A stretch of DNA of 64,000 nucleotides, from NCBI GenBank assembly GCA_025055795.1, contig JANWVV010000017.1, positions 1-64,000 on the forward strand, given 5' to 3'. Every line of letters begins with the position of its first letter. Position 1 is the first letter of the stretch. The notes below the pieces were generated by a model. It was given only the letters and a program-made list of their open reading frames with translations, searched no databases and had not been told where the DNA came from. Source of the DNA: Gemmataceae bacterium. GTDB lineage: Bacteria > Planctomycetota > Planctomycetia > Gemmatales > Gemmataceae. Made by a program: the position numbers and the translations under genes. Shown here one piece after another: positions 18,710 to 27,885 of the stretch.

Positions 18710-19258
18710 ATGTCGCGGATCGGACGTCAGCCAATAGAAGTCCCTGCAGGGGTCAAAGTGACCTTGCACAACGGCGAGATTATCGTGGAAGGCCCCAAGG
18801 GTAAACTGCAGTGGAAATACCACCCAAACATGCATGTGGCGTTTGACGGTAAGCAGATCACGGTTACCCGACCCAACGACGAGCGTCTGAACCGGGCCCT
18901 GCACGGTCTGACCCGGGCCCTGATCGCCAACATGGTCAAAGGGGTAACGCAAGGGTACGAGAAGCGACTGAAAGTAGAAGGGGTAGGCTTTCAGGCGGCC
19001 TTGAAAGGGAAAGGGGTGGAATTGACCGTCGGCTATGCCAATCGGATCTATCATGAGCCTCCACCCGGCGTGACCGTGGCTGTGCCCGATCCCACCACAA
19101 TAGTGGTCAGCGGCATCGACAAGCAGAAGGTCGGCCAGTTTGCCGCCGAAATTCGCGCCAGCCGCAAGCCGGAACCTTATAAGGGCAAGGGGATCCGCTA
19201 CGAAAACGAAGTGGTACGACGCAAGGAAGGTAAGTCGTTTGCTTCAGGAGGCAAATAA
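18710..19258 (+). CDS. rplF: 50S ribosomal protein L6
   Basis: L6, 182 residues. The start MSRIGRQPIEVPAGVKV is the normal one and GGGGGAG lies upstream of ATG 18710; the track begins 15 codons too early. The second domain (YEKRLKVEGVGFQAALKGKG) and the C-terminal RKPEPYKGKGIRYENEVVRRKEGK are conserved. L6 binds near the sarcin-ricin loop. Confidence 0.97.
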   Translation: MSRIGRQPIEVPAGVKVTLHNGEIIVEGPKGKLQWKYHPNMHVAFDGKQITVTRPNDERLNRALHGLTRALIANMVKGVTQGYEKRLKVEGVGFQAALKGKGVELTVGYANRIYHEPPPGVTVAVPDPTTIVVSGIDKQKVGQFAAEIRASRKPEPYKGKGIRYENEVVRRKEGKSFASGGK

Positions 19259-19387
19259 ACGGCTACTAGCAGCTAACAATCCGTGTCGTTCTCAACCCAG
19301 GGGTAGCATAGCGGTTTACTTTTAAATGCCTTTAGCCTTCATCCGGCAAATTCTCCGGAGATTGTCCGCACAGTGAATGGAGCGGCT

Positions 19388-19897
19388 ATGAACAGGCAGA
19401 AGCAGAAGCAGTTGCGTGCCCAGCGGCGGAAGTTCCGTGTTCGGAACCGGATCTACGGCACACCCCAGCGGCCACGCCTAAGCGTGTTCCGCAGTAACAT
19501 GCATATTTACGCCCAGTTGATCGACGATCTGCACGGCGTGACCCTAGCCGCGGCCAGCAGCTGTGGCAAAAACTCTGGCATCAGCTATGGCGGCAACATT
19601 GCCGCCGCCCAGGCCGTGGGCCGCAAAATCGCTGAGCTGGCCAAGGCCAAGGGGATTACTCAGGCCGTCTTTGATCGTGGCAGCTACCGGTTCCACGGTC
19701 GGGTTGCCGCTTTGGCGATCGCTGCGACCGAGGCGGGGCTCAAATGCACCGACCCGGAGGCCATCCGAGCCAAGCAACAAGCACGAGCCGAGCAACGAGC
19801 AGAAGGCCCCAAACCCAAGGCCGAAACAAAGCCCAAGGGGGGACCGCCCGCCGCTGCCAAGGCACCGGCCAAAAAGCCGCAGAAGGCCGGCAAATAA
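19388..19897 (+). CDS. rplR: 50S ribosomal protein L18 with basic tail
   Basis: L18, 169 residues, a 5S rRNA-binding protein. The core is clear ([39 protein letters not shown]). The normal family length is about 117-120; the extra ~45 residues are an Ala/Lys/Pro tail ([18 protein letters not shown]). ATG 19388 follows GGAGCGG; the track's GTG lies five codons earlier. Confidence 0.95.
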   Translation: MNRQKQKQLRAQRRKFRVRNRIYGTPQRPRLSVFRSNMHIYAQLIDDLHGVTLAAASSCGKNSGISYGGNIAAAQAVGRKIAELAKAKGITQAVFDRGSYRFHGRVAALAIAATEAGLKCTDPEAIRAKQQARAEQRAEGPKPKAETKPKGGPPAAAKAPAKKPQKAGK

Positions 19898-20141
19898 GCA
19901 ATTACCCCTGTGGGGTCCGCCCTCAGTGGGCCCTTGCAGCACCGCGAACAACCGCTCGCTTTTTGCAGGACGAGTACCCTCACGGGGGGATATAACCCCA
20001 AGTATTCTAATGCCACTGATGTGACGGTTTTACAGCAGTGCGGGGCGTAACGTCGCTAATACCCTGGACTCCAGCAGGACGGGAACACTAAGACAGTGTA
20101 GTATTCAGGAGAGGCTGAACGACCTGAATGAGGGGATAGAC

Positions 20142-20660
20142 ATGGCACGCGAACGGCGCGACAAAGGGGACGTAGATACTTACGATCAGGTGGAACTGAA
20201 GGACTACGTAGTGAAGATCCGTCGCTGCGCCGCAGTAGTGAAGGGAGGCCGACGTTTCAGTTTCAACGCCCTGGTCGTTGTGGGGGATGGGCGAGGCCGA
20301 GTAGCCTACGGCTACGGTAAGGCCAACGAAGTACCGCCTGCCGTGGAAAAAGCGGTTAAGGAAGGGGAGGAAAAAGTCCGGCGTTCCGCCCCGTTTGCTC
20401 TGCGTGGTACCACGATTCCCCACCGGGTGATTGGCCATTATGGTGCGAGCAAGGTAGTGATGATCCCGGCTGGTCCAGGCACAGGGGTTAAAGCTGGGCC
20501 GGGGGTCCGCGAAGTGCTACAGGCCTGCGGTATCACCGACATTCTCACCAAGGTGCACGGCAGCACTAACCCGATCAACCTGGTCAAGGCCACCCTTAAC
20601 GGACTGGAACAATTGCGCACCAAAGAGCAAGTGGCTGCCTTGCGTGGCGTTCAACTGTGA
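20142..20660 (+). CDS. rpsE: 30S ribosomal protein S5
   Basis: S5, 172 residues, involved in mRNA helicase activity and decoding accuracy. VVKIRRCAAVVKGGRRFSFNALVVVGDG and the second-domain GTGVKAGPGVREVLQACG are diagnostic. GAGGGG precedes ATG 20142. The following gene is rplO; rpmD, which sits between them in many bacteria, is absent. Confidence 0.97.
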   Translation: MARERRDKGDVDTYDQVELKDYVVKIRRCAAVVKGGRRFSFNALVVVGDGRGRVAYGYGKANEVPPAVEKAVKEGEEKVRRSAPFALRGTTIPHRVIGHYGASKVVMIPAGPGTGVKAGPGVREVLQACGITDILTKVHGSTNPINLVKATLNGLEQLRTKEQVAALRGVQL

Positions 20661-20867
20661 GTCAGGACAGACCTGCTGGGCTTAGTTGTCCATACGCCTG
20701 CTGCCCGCCAGCCAACCGCGAGCCAGAAGCAGTAGAAACACTCGCTGGCTTTGCTGACAAGTAGGGGAAGCAATAGATTGAAGCCGCGCGATTGATCGCA
20801 CAAACGGGCAGGCCGGTCTAGCTTAGTACACCAACTAATGCTTGTGAAATAGCTAGGAGAAGGAGCT

Positions 20868-21374
20868 ATGGATCTGACTACCGTATCCCTTGGAGTACAT
20901 CGCCGCAAGCGGAAAAAACGCGTGGGGCGTGGTATCGGCTCCGGACACGGTAAGACCTGTGGCCGCGGTCACAAAGGACAGTACTCCAGTGCAGGCTCCG
21001 AGTGGCCCCACCCTCTGTTTGAGGGCGGACAGATGCCACTGTACCGGCGGCTGCCCAAGCGGGGCTTCACCCGCGGCCCTTGGAAAAAGCATTACGCTAT
21101 CGTTAACGTGGGCCAATTGAACGCCTATTTCCAAGCCGGCGAAACCGTCAATCTGCAAACCCTCAAGGCCCGTGGCTTGATCGATGGCACCTTTGACGGG
21201 CTGCGCGTCTTAGGAGATGGCGAACTGGACCGTCGCCTGACCGTCCAGGCACACCATTTCTCGGCCACAGCTAAAGCCAAGATTGAAAAAGCGGGCGGCG
21301 TCTGCGAGATTATTCCCGGACCTAAAAAGCCGGTTCGCAATAAGATGAAGCCGCGGAAGGCGAAGTCCACCTGA
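20868..21374 (+). CDS. rplO: 50S ribosomal protein L15
   Basis: L15, 168 residues. The N-terminal RNA-binding stretch (KKRVGRGIGSGHGKTCGRGHKGQ) and GGQMPLYRRLPKRGF are family hallmarks. It has a short basic tail (NKMKPRKAKST). GGAGAAGGAG lies upstream of the ATG. It follows rpsE by 207 bp and precedes secY. Confidence 0.97.
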   Translation: MDLTTVSLGVHRRKRKKRVGRGIGSGHGKTCGRGHKGQYSSAGSEWPHPLFEGGQMPLYRRLPKRGFTRGPWKKHYAIVNVGQLNAYFQAGETVNLQTLKARGLIDGTFDGLRVLGDGELDRRLTVQAHHFSATAKAKIEKAGGVCEIIPGPKKPVRNKMKPRKAKST

Positions 21375-21504
21375 CGATCGGTTGCAAGCCGTGTCACAGT
21401 CCAGCCATACGAATGATGTGCCGGCTGCATGCAGGACCTGACGGAGCAATCCTCGCACTATTCCCGGACTTATTTTCTCCGGTCTTGTTCAGGATTACGC
21501 GTCC

Positions 21505-23037
21505 ATGAACTGGCGATTGCTAGGCTTGTTGGTAGGCATAGTAGCGATTGGTCTGGCAGTGGTATCCGCAGCGTGGGGAGGTCCCAGCGGACTGACCTGG
21601 ACGCTGAGCCTGTTCGGCGGGGCTGCTGTCATTCTCGGTGTGGCTCCCGAACAACTCTTCTTGATTTTCCGCATCCCGGAGCTACGCAAAAAAATCTTCA
21701 TTACCCTGCTTTTTCTGGCCGTATACCGCATTGGCTATTACATTCCTCTGCCAGTTGTAGATCAGGCCAAACTGGCGGAGAAGATGCAACAGATGCGGAC
21801 GGGCCCCCTCGGTCAGGTGCTGAGCTTTGTCTCCTTGTTCTCGGGCGGCAACCTCAGCATGGCGTGCATTTTCTCCCTAGGTATCATGCCGTATATTTCG
21901 GCCTCCATTATTATCCAGTTGCTGGCTAGTGGTGTAATGCCCTCGCTGGAAAAGCTGCGCAAAGAGGGGGAAACAGGACGCAAAAAGCTCAATGAGATTA
22001 CCCGGTACGTCACCGTGCCCATCTGCATGATCCAAGCCCTGATGGTGGTCAATCAGTTGTATCGACCGGAGTCGGAGGGGGGGTTTGGCGTCATTGCTCC
22101 AGGGTATTACGGTACTTTCAACGTGTTGTGGTTCGGCTTTGCCGCCATTTTGACTATGACTGTTGGCACCATTTTCCTGATGTGGTTGGGGGAACAGATC
22201 GACGAATACGGCATCGGTAACGGCATTTCACTGATCATCATGGCCGGGATAGTGGCCCGTTTACCGGATGCAACCACCACCTTACTGATTGACAGCGCCA
22301 CGGGTCGGCTTAAGGAATCCGTGCTGACTTTAGGGGGCAGCACCGGCGACATCAGTTTCGAAAAGCTGATTGTCATGGGAGTACTGTTTCTGGCCGTGGT
22401 CGTCGGCGTGATCGCGATGACAAAAGCCCAGCGTCGCATTCCGACGCAATCCGCCCGTCTGGTCCGAGGCCGACGGGTCTACGGCGGTACTCGTCAGTTC
22501 CTGCCGATGCGGGTCAACGCCGCTGGTGTCATGCCCGTCATCTTTGCCAGTACACTGCTGATCCTGCCTTACGTCTTGTTCAGTGCCATCGATAGCATTT
22601 CCGGAGGTGAGGTCCCCTGGGCCCGGACTCTGGCTCGCCTCTTTCAGGACCATCGCTCCTGGCTATACAACGTCATGTACATTGCCATGATCTACCTGTT
22701 CACTTACTTCTGGGTAGCCATCACCTTCAATCCGAAAGAGATCGCTGACAACCTCAAAGACCACGGCAGCTTCATCCCCGGTTACCGCCCGGGCTCCCAT
22801 ACCGCCAATTATCTGGAAAAAGTCTTGATGCGGATTACCTATGTCGGGGCTGCTTTCTTGGCGGTCATTGCCATCATTCCCAACATCATTACTAGCGGCT
22901 TGGAAATCCCCTGGCAGGTTGCCAGCTTTTATGGGGGTACTGGCCTGCTGATTGTGGTGAGCGTAGCGCTCGATCTGATCCAAAAGATCAACAGCCATCT
23001 GGTGATGCGTAACTACCCACAACTGACGGAGGAATGA
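21505..23037 (+). CDS. secY: Protein translocase subunit SecY with extra N-terminal hydrophobic region
   Basis: SecY, 510 residues, the channel of the Sec translocon in the inner membrane. The usual SecY N-terminus (FRIPELRKKIFITLLFLAVYRIG, then YYIPLPVVD) appears only at residue ~55. Before it are about 50 residues with two hydrophobic stretches (LLGLLVGIVAIGLAVVSAAW and LTWTLSLFGGAAVILGV). The plug and pore segments (SLFSGGNLSMACIFSLGIMP) and cytosolic loops follow in order. ATG 21505 has AGGA at a long distance; an internal GTG at residue 46 would give the standard length but has no clear ribosome site. Confidence 0.95.
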   Translation: MNWRLLGLLVGIVAIGLAVVSAAWGGPSGLTWTLSLFGGAAVILGVAPEQLFLIFRIPELRKKIFITLLFLAVYRIGYYIPLPVVDQAKLAEKMQQMRTGPLGQVLSFVSLFSGGNLSMACIFSLGIMPYISASIIIQLLASGVMPSLEKLRKEGETGRKKLNEITRYVTVPICMIQALMVVNQLYRPESEGGFGVIAPGYYGTFNVLWFGFAAILTMTVGTIFLMWLGEQIDEYGIGNGISLIIMAGIVARLPDATTTLLIDSATGRLKESVLTLGGSTGDISFEKLIVMGVLFLAVVVGVIAMTKAQRRIPTQSARLVRGRRVYGGTRQFLPMRVNAAGVMPVIFASTLLILPYVLFSAIDSISGGEVPWARTLARLFQDHRSWLYNVMYIAMIYLFTYFWVAITFNPKEIADNLKDHGSFIPGYRPGSHTANYLEKVLMRITYVGAAFLAVIAIIPNIITSGLEIPWQVASFYGGTGLLIVVSVALDLIQKINSHLVMRNYPQLTEE

Positions 23038-23518
23038 GACCGTTATCAGTGTCGTCTACCAACAAAAGGGCGGTCTGCCGCCCCCTCGACGTCCCTGCCC
23101 CCTTTTCATTGCTTATGCACCCAGGTAATGCCGTTGATGGGCAAGTACCTTGAACACTGCGTTTAGACTAGTTGCCGTTAGCCTACTAACCAAGAAGTCG
23201 ACAGGGAATAGTTTGTGTCTAGTTCTCAGGGCTCCCCTTCCCCCTCGGCTAGCGATGAGAAGAGCACGCTGCACTGGCTGGGGTTGAAAAGCAAGCTGCT
23301 ACGGTACCTCCACGAGGCTTATTACGAGCAATTGTCAAAAACTCGATTGAAGCTGAGCAGGAAACGACCTCCGTTCAACCTTAAAGACCAGGAACAACTT
23401 TCGCGATTCGGAGCCGTCCATACCTTCGTCCATCACGTCATGAGTTTCATGGCGATATGATGATGAGGATGCAAAGTTAAAATGAGGGAACAGTCCTGAT
23501 AAAACGGCAGGTGCGTGT
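23038..23518. other. Spacer between secY and adk
   Basis: These 481 bp include a GC hairpin near secY and a possible small GTG-start ORF (23215-23460, 81 aa) preceded by AGGGA. That ORF has no recognisable family, and I rate it more likely non-coding. An internal promoter for adk-map could lie here. Confidence 0.35.
23068..23083 (+). terminator. GC-rich hairpin after secY
   Basis: The 6-bp stem GGGCGG / CCGCCC has the loop TCTG, 31 nt after the secY stop. It is not followed by a T-run, so it may be a weak terminator or an mRNA 3'-end stabiliser. Confidence 0.4.
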
Positions 23519-24196
23519 ATGCGTCTGGTGCTGGTAGGACCTCCGGGCAGTGGCAAAGGAACGCAGGCGAAGCGTTTGGCGGAACGTTTGGGGCTAACCT
23601 ACATCGGCACCGGCGACATGCTGCGCGAAGCGATTGCTCAGGGCACGGATCGGGGCCGGCGGGTAGCCGACCTGATCAAACAGGGCTTGTTGGTTCCCGA
23701 TGCGGAAGTTAACGCTCTGATTGCTGAATTGTTTCACGGTCCGCAGCGTCCCCGTTGTTTTGTTACCGATGGTTATCCGCGTACCCAGGCCCAGGCCGAA
23801 GCCTTCGACCAACTGCTCGCCCAATTGGGACTGCCTCTGGATGCCGTCATCAACCTGACTATCCCTGACGAAGAGGTGGTACGGCGTATCGCCGGTCGAC
23901 GTTGTTGTACCAATCCAGCCTGCGGCATCTGCTACAACGTGCATTTCCAACCGCCTCGCCAAGCCGGTATCTGCGACAAGTGTGGTGCACCCCTGGCACA
24001 ACGCGATGACGATCGGGAGGAAACGGTTCGCCGGCGCCTCCAGGAGTTCCACAAAACCACCGCGGCCCTGCTAGAACACTACCGCAAGCAAGGACTGGTG
24101 CGGGACGTCTCCGCCGTCGATCATGTCGAAACCATCTATGCAAACATCCTGCATGCTGCCCATCTGACCGATGGCCGTTCGTCCTGTACCTCCTAA
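23519..24196 (+). CDS. adk: Adenylate kinase, zinc-LID type
   Basis: Adenylate kinase (ATP + AMP to 2 ADP), 225 residues, cytosolic. The P-loop GPPGSGKGTQ is at residues 6-15, the NMP-binding segment includes YIGTGDMLREAI, and TDGYPRTQAQAEAFD is conserved. The LID domain carries a Cys cluster (CCTNPACGIC ... CDKCG) typical of zinc-containing forms, followed by QRDDDREETVRRRL. GCAGGTG lies before ATG 23519. It stands in the classical secY-adk-map order. Confidence 0.97.
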   Translation: MRLVLVGPPGSGKGTQAKRLAERLGLTYIGTGDMLREAIAQGTDRGRRVADLIKQGLLVPDAEVNALIAELFHGPQRPRCFVTDGYPRTQAQAEAFDQLLAQLGLPLDAVINLTIPDEEVVRRIAGRRCCTNPACGICYNVHFQPPRQAGICDKCGAPLAQRDDDREETVRRRLQEFHKTTAALLEHYRKQGLVRDVSAVDHVETIYANILHAAHLTDGRSSCTS

Positions 24197-24297
24197 TATC
24201 CCCTTAGTTTGTGCAGCCAAGTGCAGGTTGTTAGTAATCTCGCGGGTCTGATGTGTCTGCGCCAAGTATTCCTGAAACGTTGCAGTAATAGAGTACC

Positions 24298-25125
24298 ATG
24301 TTGCGTTCCCGTTCGCCCCGTCCGCCCGAATTGAAATCGCCCCGTGAGATAGCGTTAATGCGGGAAGCAGGTAAACTGGTAGCAAGGGCCTTGAAAATCT
24401 GCCGCGACATGGCCCGACCGGGCGTGACGACCTTGGAAATCGATCAGGCAGTCGAGGAGTTTTACGCCCGCCATCAGGCCATTCCCCTGTTCAAGGGGTA
24501 TCCGGGCAAAACTCCCTTTCCTGCCGTCACCTGCATGAGCATCAACGAACAAGTCGTACACGGCATTCCTAGCAAACGTCCCCTTAAAGAGGGCGACCTG
24601 CTCAAGGTGGACACGGCCTGCAAGCTGCACGGCTGGTGTGCCGACCGAGCTATTACCATCCCTATTGGTCAGGTTTCGCCGGAAAAAGAACGCTTGATGC
24701 GTGTGGCCGAGGAAACGTTGCAACTGGCCATCGAGCTACTGCCGAAAAAACGCTGGTGGAGCGAAGTGGCCAGTGCCATGCAGCGGCACGTCGAACAGGC
24801 CGGCTTCAGTGTGGTAACCAGCTATGTCGGCCATGGTATCGGACGGGCCATGCACGAAAGCCCCCAGGTGCCCAACTATGTCGACCGGGAAACCCGTAAA
24901 CAGGACTTTCGCCTGGAACCGGGCCTGGTTCTGGCAATTGAACCCATGGTCAACATGCGTCGGCCCGAGGTAGAAGTCCTTAGCGACCATTGGACCGTCG
25001 TTACCCGCGACCGCATGCCCAGCGCTCACGTTGAACACACCGTGGCCCTAACCACCGACGGAGTCGTCATCATCACCGCCGATGAGGGAGCCTTCGATGA
25101 GCAGGGATCGTCAACTTCCCCTTGA
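24298..25125 (+). CDS. map: Methionine aminopeptidase, type I
   Basis: Removes the initiator methionine from new proteins; 275 residues. Metal-binding motifs of the pita-bread fold are present: GDLLKVDTACKLHGWCADRA (Asp ligands), YVGHGIGRAMHESP (His), LAIEPMVNM (Glu) and HVEHTVALT. The start at ATG 24298 lies 101 bp after adk. infA, which often follows map, is not found before rpmJ. Confidence 0.95.
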   Translation: MLRSRSPRPPELKSPREIALMREAGKLVARALKICRDMARPGVTTLEIDQAVEEFYARHQAIPLFKGYPGKTPFPAVTCMSINEQVVHGIPSKRPLKEGDLLKVDTACKLHGWCADRAITIPIGQVSPEKERLMRVAEETLQLAIELLPKKRWWSEVASAMQRHVEQAGFSVVTSYVGHGIGRAMHESPQVPNYVDRETRKQDFRLEPGLVLAIEPMVNMRRPEVEVLSDHWTVVTRDRMPSAHVEHTVALTTDGVVIITADEGAFDEQGSSTSP

Positions 25126-25499
25126 GTTCCAGCCTCAGCCAGAATGCTCCTTTACGCACCCTTGCTTCCGCCTCTCAGCGAACAGTTCATTACCAATCCG
25201 GCCACGTGGCCGCGGTTAAAAAATTGGAAAAATCGGAAAAGTCTGTTTGCTCACTTTCCCAACTCATGCCCAAGGGTGGTAGCCGACTGGGAAAAGGTTA
25301 GTTGATCGCAGGCTAAGTCGGTCCCTTTCACAAGGACGGAGTGTAAGAAAAACGCAGGCAAGCTCTTGCCGGAGCAAGCAAGCATTCTATTATGATGTTT
25401 TACCGATACCGTTCGGCAGAAAAATGCAAGCGGCACTTGGCTGTTTGCTACCTGTATTATTGCCTTATGGTGAGCAGTCATGAGGAAGGAGAAGGGGCC
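25126..25499. other. Spacer between map and rpmJ (usual infA slot)
   Basis: These 374 bp show no IF-1-like frame. A 12-bp palindrome GGCCACGTGGCC lies at 25200-25211. The right half is less G/C-rich. A strong ribosome site (GGAAGGAGAAGGGG) for rpmJ ends the spacer. Confidence 0.4.
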
Positions 25500-25613
25500 A
25501 TGAAGGTGCGTTCCAGCGTTCGTCGGATTTGCGAGAAATGCAAACTGATCCGTCGGAAGGGGGTGATCCGGGTCATTTGCGTGGACCCTCGTCACAAGCA
25601 GCGGCAAGGCTGA
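25500..25613 (+). CDS. rpmJ: 50S ribosomal protein L36, zinc type
   Basis: L36, 37 residues, starting at ATG 25500 after GGAAGGAGAAGGGGCC; the track fuses it to 36 non-coding codons upstream. [20 protein letters not shown] and the zinc ligands C-x2-C-x12-C-x4-H (CEKC ... CVDPRH) are intact. It is the usual head of the alpha block. Confidence 0.95.
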   Translation: MKVRSSVRRICEKCKLIRRKGVIRVICVDPRHKQRQG

Positions 25614-25675
25614 TTCCCTGATGATGGAGAGCTTATCGGACCCTGTGATCTGGACCACGCTGAAGTGAGAGGACT

Positions 25676-26065
25676 ATGCCACGTATTCTGGGTGTGGACA
25701 TCCCGGCGAACAAACCCCTGCACATAGCTTTGCGTTACATCCGGGGTTTGGGGCCAACCAATTCGCTATGGGTCTGTGAGAAATTGAAGCTGGATCCGCA
25801 ACGGCGAGCCAAAGACCTGACTGACGCGGAAATTGCCGCCATTGCCTCGCTGCTGGATAAGGATCCCACCTTCCTGGTCGAAGGTCCGCTACGACGCTTT
25901 GAAGCGGCAAACATCGCCCGCTTGAAAGAAATCAAATGTTACCGCGGGGAACGGCACCGGAAAAACCTGCCTGTACGCGGTCAACGTACACGCACCAACG
26001 CCCGAACGCGTAAAGGACCCCGTAAGACGGTCGCTGGCAAGAAGGGCGTCAAGGAACTGCGCTAA
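25676..26065 (+). CDS. rpsM: 30S ribosomal protein S13
   Basis: S13, 129 residues, in the 30S head with contacts to tRNA and the 50S subunit. It begins [22 protein letters not shown] and ends with the conserved [30 protein letters not shown] lies before ATG 25676, and rpmJ ends 62 bp upstream. Confidence 0.97.
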   Translation: MPRILGVDIPANKPLHIALRYIRGLGPTNSLWVCEKLKLDPQRRAKDLTDAEIAAIASLLDKDPTFLVEGPLRRFEAANIARLKEIKCYRGERHRKNLPVRGQRTRTNARTRKGPRKTVAGKKGVKELR

Positions 26066-26234
26066 CCGGCCGAACCGCTCCGACACACAACTCCAGCGGC
26101 GTAAGGCCACGCGGACTGCCGGGAAAGCGGGCAAACCCGGGCGACGACCAATACGTCGCCGCAAGGCGTAAAAATAGTCTGCCGCTGGGCCTTGATTACT
26201 GCACTGCTGGGATTTGTGGAGGATCAGAGGCAAT

Positions 26235-26615
26235 ATGGCCAAAAGCAAAAAGAAAAAGACGCGACGGAACGTTACGCGGGGTATAGCCCATATACAAAGT
26301 ACCTTCAACAATACGATCGTGACGATTACCGACACCAACGGCGATACGCTCTGTTACGCCTCCGGGGGAACGGTAGGTTTCAAGGGTAGCCGGAAGAGTA
26401 CGCCGTTTGCCGCACAGCGAGCGGCGGAGGAGGCAGCGGCTAAAGCCTTGAAATTCGGCGTTAAGGAGGTCGAAGTACGGGTCAAGGGGCCAGGAGCAGG
26501 ACGCGAATCGGCCATCACGGCCCTTCAGACAGCAGGCCTGATCATCAAGTCGATTGAGGACGTTACCCCGTTGCCTCACAACGGCTGCCGACCCCCAAAG
26601 AAACGCCGCGTCTGA
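26235..26615 (+). CDS. rpsK: 30S ribosomal protein S11
   Basis: S11, 126 residues, at the 30S platform. [34 protein letters not shown] and [15 protein letters not shown] are diagnostic. ATG 26235 (AGAGG five bases upstream) is chosen over the track's GTG at 26214. Confidence 0.97.
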   Translation: MAKSKKKKTRRNVTRGIAHIQSTFNNTIVTITDTNGDTLCYASGGTVGFKGSRKSTPFAAQRAAEEAAAKALKFGVKEVEVRVKGPGAGRESAITALQTAGLIIKSIEDVTPLPHNGCRPPKKRRV

Positions 26616-26942
26616 CTATTTGCCCCCAGGGCATTTATCCGACGACCTAACGAACCCAGCTTGATACCAACGCTGCCACCGCCTGAAGATTTCATCCTTC
26701 AGGCAGGCCACCACCCCCTAAGGCTGGCTGTTGGAAAGATGTATCGGAACGTTCGGAGCCAGCCGTGAGGATTGATTGTAGTCACGCTGGCTCTGACTTC
26801 TTCCCCCCTTTGTGCGTTCTGGGTCTGAGTTGGGGGTTCGCCAGAACACACGGGGAAGGGACGCTACCGTGGCCTTCCGTGGACACGGCCTACCTGCAAG
26901 CTCAGCTAATGACCCCCACCAGTAGGAAGGAACATTACGGCT
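26616..26942 (+). other. Spacer between rpsK and rpsD
   Basis: These 327 bp hold no credible gene. They contain the perfect hairpin listed separately and end in AGGAAGGA before rpsD. Confidence 0.4.
26681..26704 (+). promoter_or_regulatory. RNA hairpin upstream of rpsD
   Basis: The perfect 8-bp stem GCCTGAAG / CTTCAGGC has an 8-nt loop (ATTTCATC). In E. coli the alpha operon is controlled by S4 binding to a leader pseudoknot; here a structure precedes the S4 gene itself. A regulatory role is inference. Confidence 0.45.
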
Positions 26943-27593
26943 ATGGGACGTTACCTCGATCCAGTCTGTAAACTGTGTCGCCGCGAGCAGATCAAGTTGT
27001 ATCTCAAAGGGGAACGCTGCTTCAGCAACAAGTGCCCTATCGAGCGGGATGCGTTGCCTCCGGGTATGCATGGTGCCCGGCGTGGCAAGCTGTCCGAATA
27101 CGGCTTGCGTCTGCGGCATAAGCAACGCCTGAAACGGTTTTATGGCGTCTTGGAGGCTCAGTTCCGCCGCTATTTCAAAATGGCTAGCCGCTCGGTCGGC
27201 AATACCGGTGAACAGCTCCTTTCAATTATGGAGCGTCGTCTGGACAACGTCGTGCATCGGCTGGGCTTTGCCATCAGTCGCAACGCCGCCCGGCAAATGG
27301 TCGTCCATGGTCACATTCTGCTCAATGGCCGCAAGTGTGACCGGCCCGGCATCCTTCTCAAGCCCGGCGACGTGATCAAGGTACGACCCCGCGAAATCAG
27401 CCTTAAACTGGCTCGCGAAGGTTTGCAAAAAACCGGTCAGTACGGTCTGCGTGTACCCGATTTCCTGGAATTGACAGGTACTATCGACGCCCCCGAAGGA
27501 CGCATGATCCGCCTGCCCACCCGCCAAGACGTGGATGAACGGATCAGCGATCAGGTCAACGAACAACTGATCATCGAAATCGTAACCCGTTAA
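26943..27593 (+). CDS. rpsD: 30S ribosomal protein S4, zinc-type N-terminus
   Basis: S4, 216 residues, a primary 16S rRNA binder. MGRYLDPVCKLCRREQIKLY with C9 and C12 and then C26 and C31 forms the zinc-type N-terminus. The S4 RNA-binding domain follows (MERRLDNVVHRLGFAISRNA, HGHILLNGRKCDRPG). AGGAAGGA precedes ATG 26943. Standard alpha-operon position before rpoA. Confidence 0.96.
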   Translation: MGRYLDPVCKLCRREQIKLYLKGERCFSNKCPIERDALPPGMHGARRGKLSEYGLRLRHKQRLKRFYGVLEAQFRRYFKMASRSVGNTGEQLLSIMERRLDNVVHRLGFAISRNAARQMVVHGHILLNGRKCDRPGILLKPGDVIKVRPREISLKLAREGLQKTGQYGLRVPDFLELTGTIDAPEGRMIRLPTRQDVDERISDQVNEQLIIEIVTR

Positions 27594-27668
27594 GGCAGCA
27601 TCCCAAAGATACTTGCCCGTTCATCAGTCGATGCGAAGACACTGACCCAGTTGATTGAGAAAAGTAAA

Positions 27669-27698
27669 CCGGACACTGAGGCAGAGACTAGTGTCCGG
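27669..27698 (+). promoter_or_regulatory. RNA hairpin between rpsD and rpoA
   Basis: The perfect 9-bp stem CCGGACACT / AGTGTCCGG has a 12-nt loop. It lies 76 nt after the rpsD stop and about 190 nt before the rpoA start, with no T-run after it. It could tune rpoA level relative to ribosomal genes. Confidence 0.45.
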
Positions 27699-27885
27699 CC
27701 CCAACTATTTGATCCTACTGAGGTCGGAAAAGAATATTGATTGAGTTGGGGGCGTCAGCGTACAACCCCCAGCGTGTGTGCCGATAGCGACCGGTCGGCG
27801 GTCTGTTCTGCGGAGAGGTGGTCTGGTTCGTCGGGCTGGGGTCGCACGGCCTGGCGGCAAACCGACTGCCCAGGAGAGATCGGCT

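Noticed and set aside
23215-23460. Possible 81-aa gene between secY and adk
   Set aside because: It has a passable AGGGA site before GTG but no recognised family; left as spacer with low probability of being real.
25889-26338. 149-aa minus-strand ORF opposite rpsM/rpsK
   Set aside because: Antisense to two certain ribosomal genes and their spacer.
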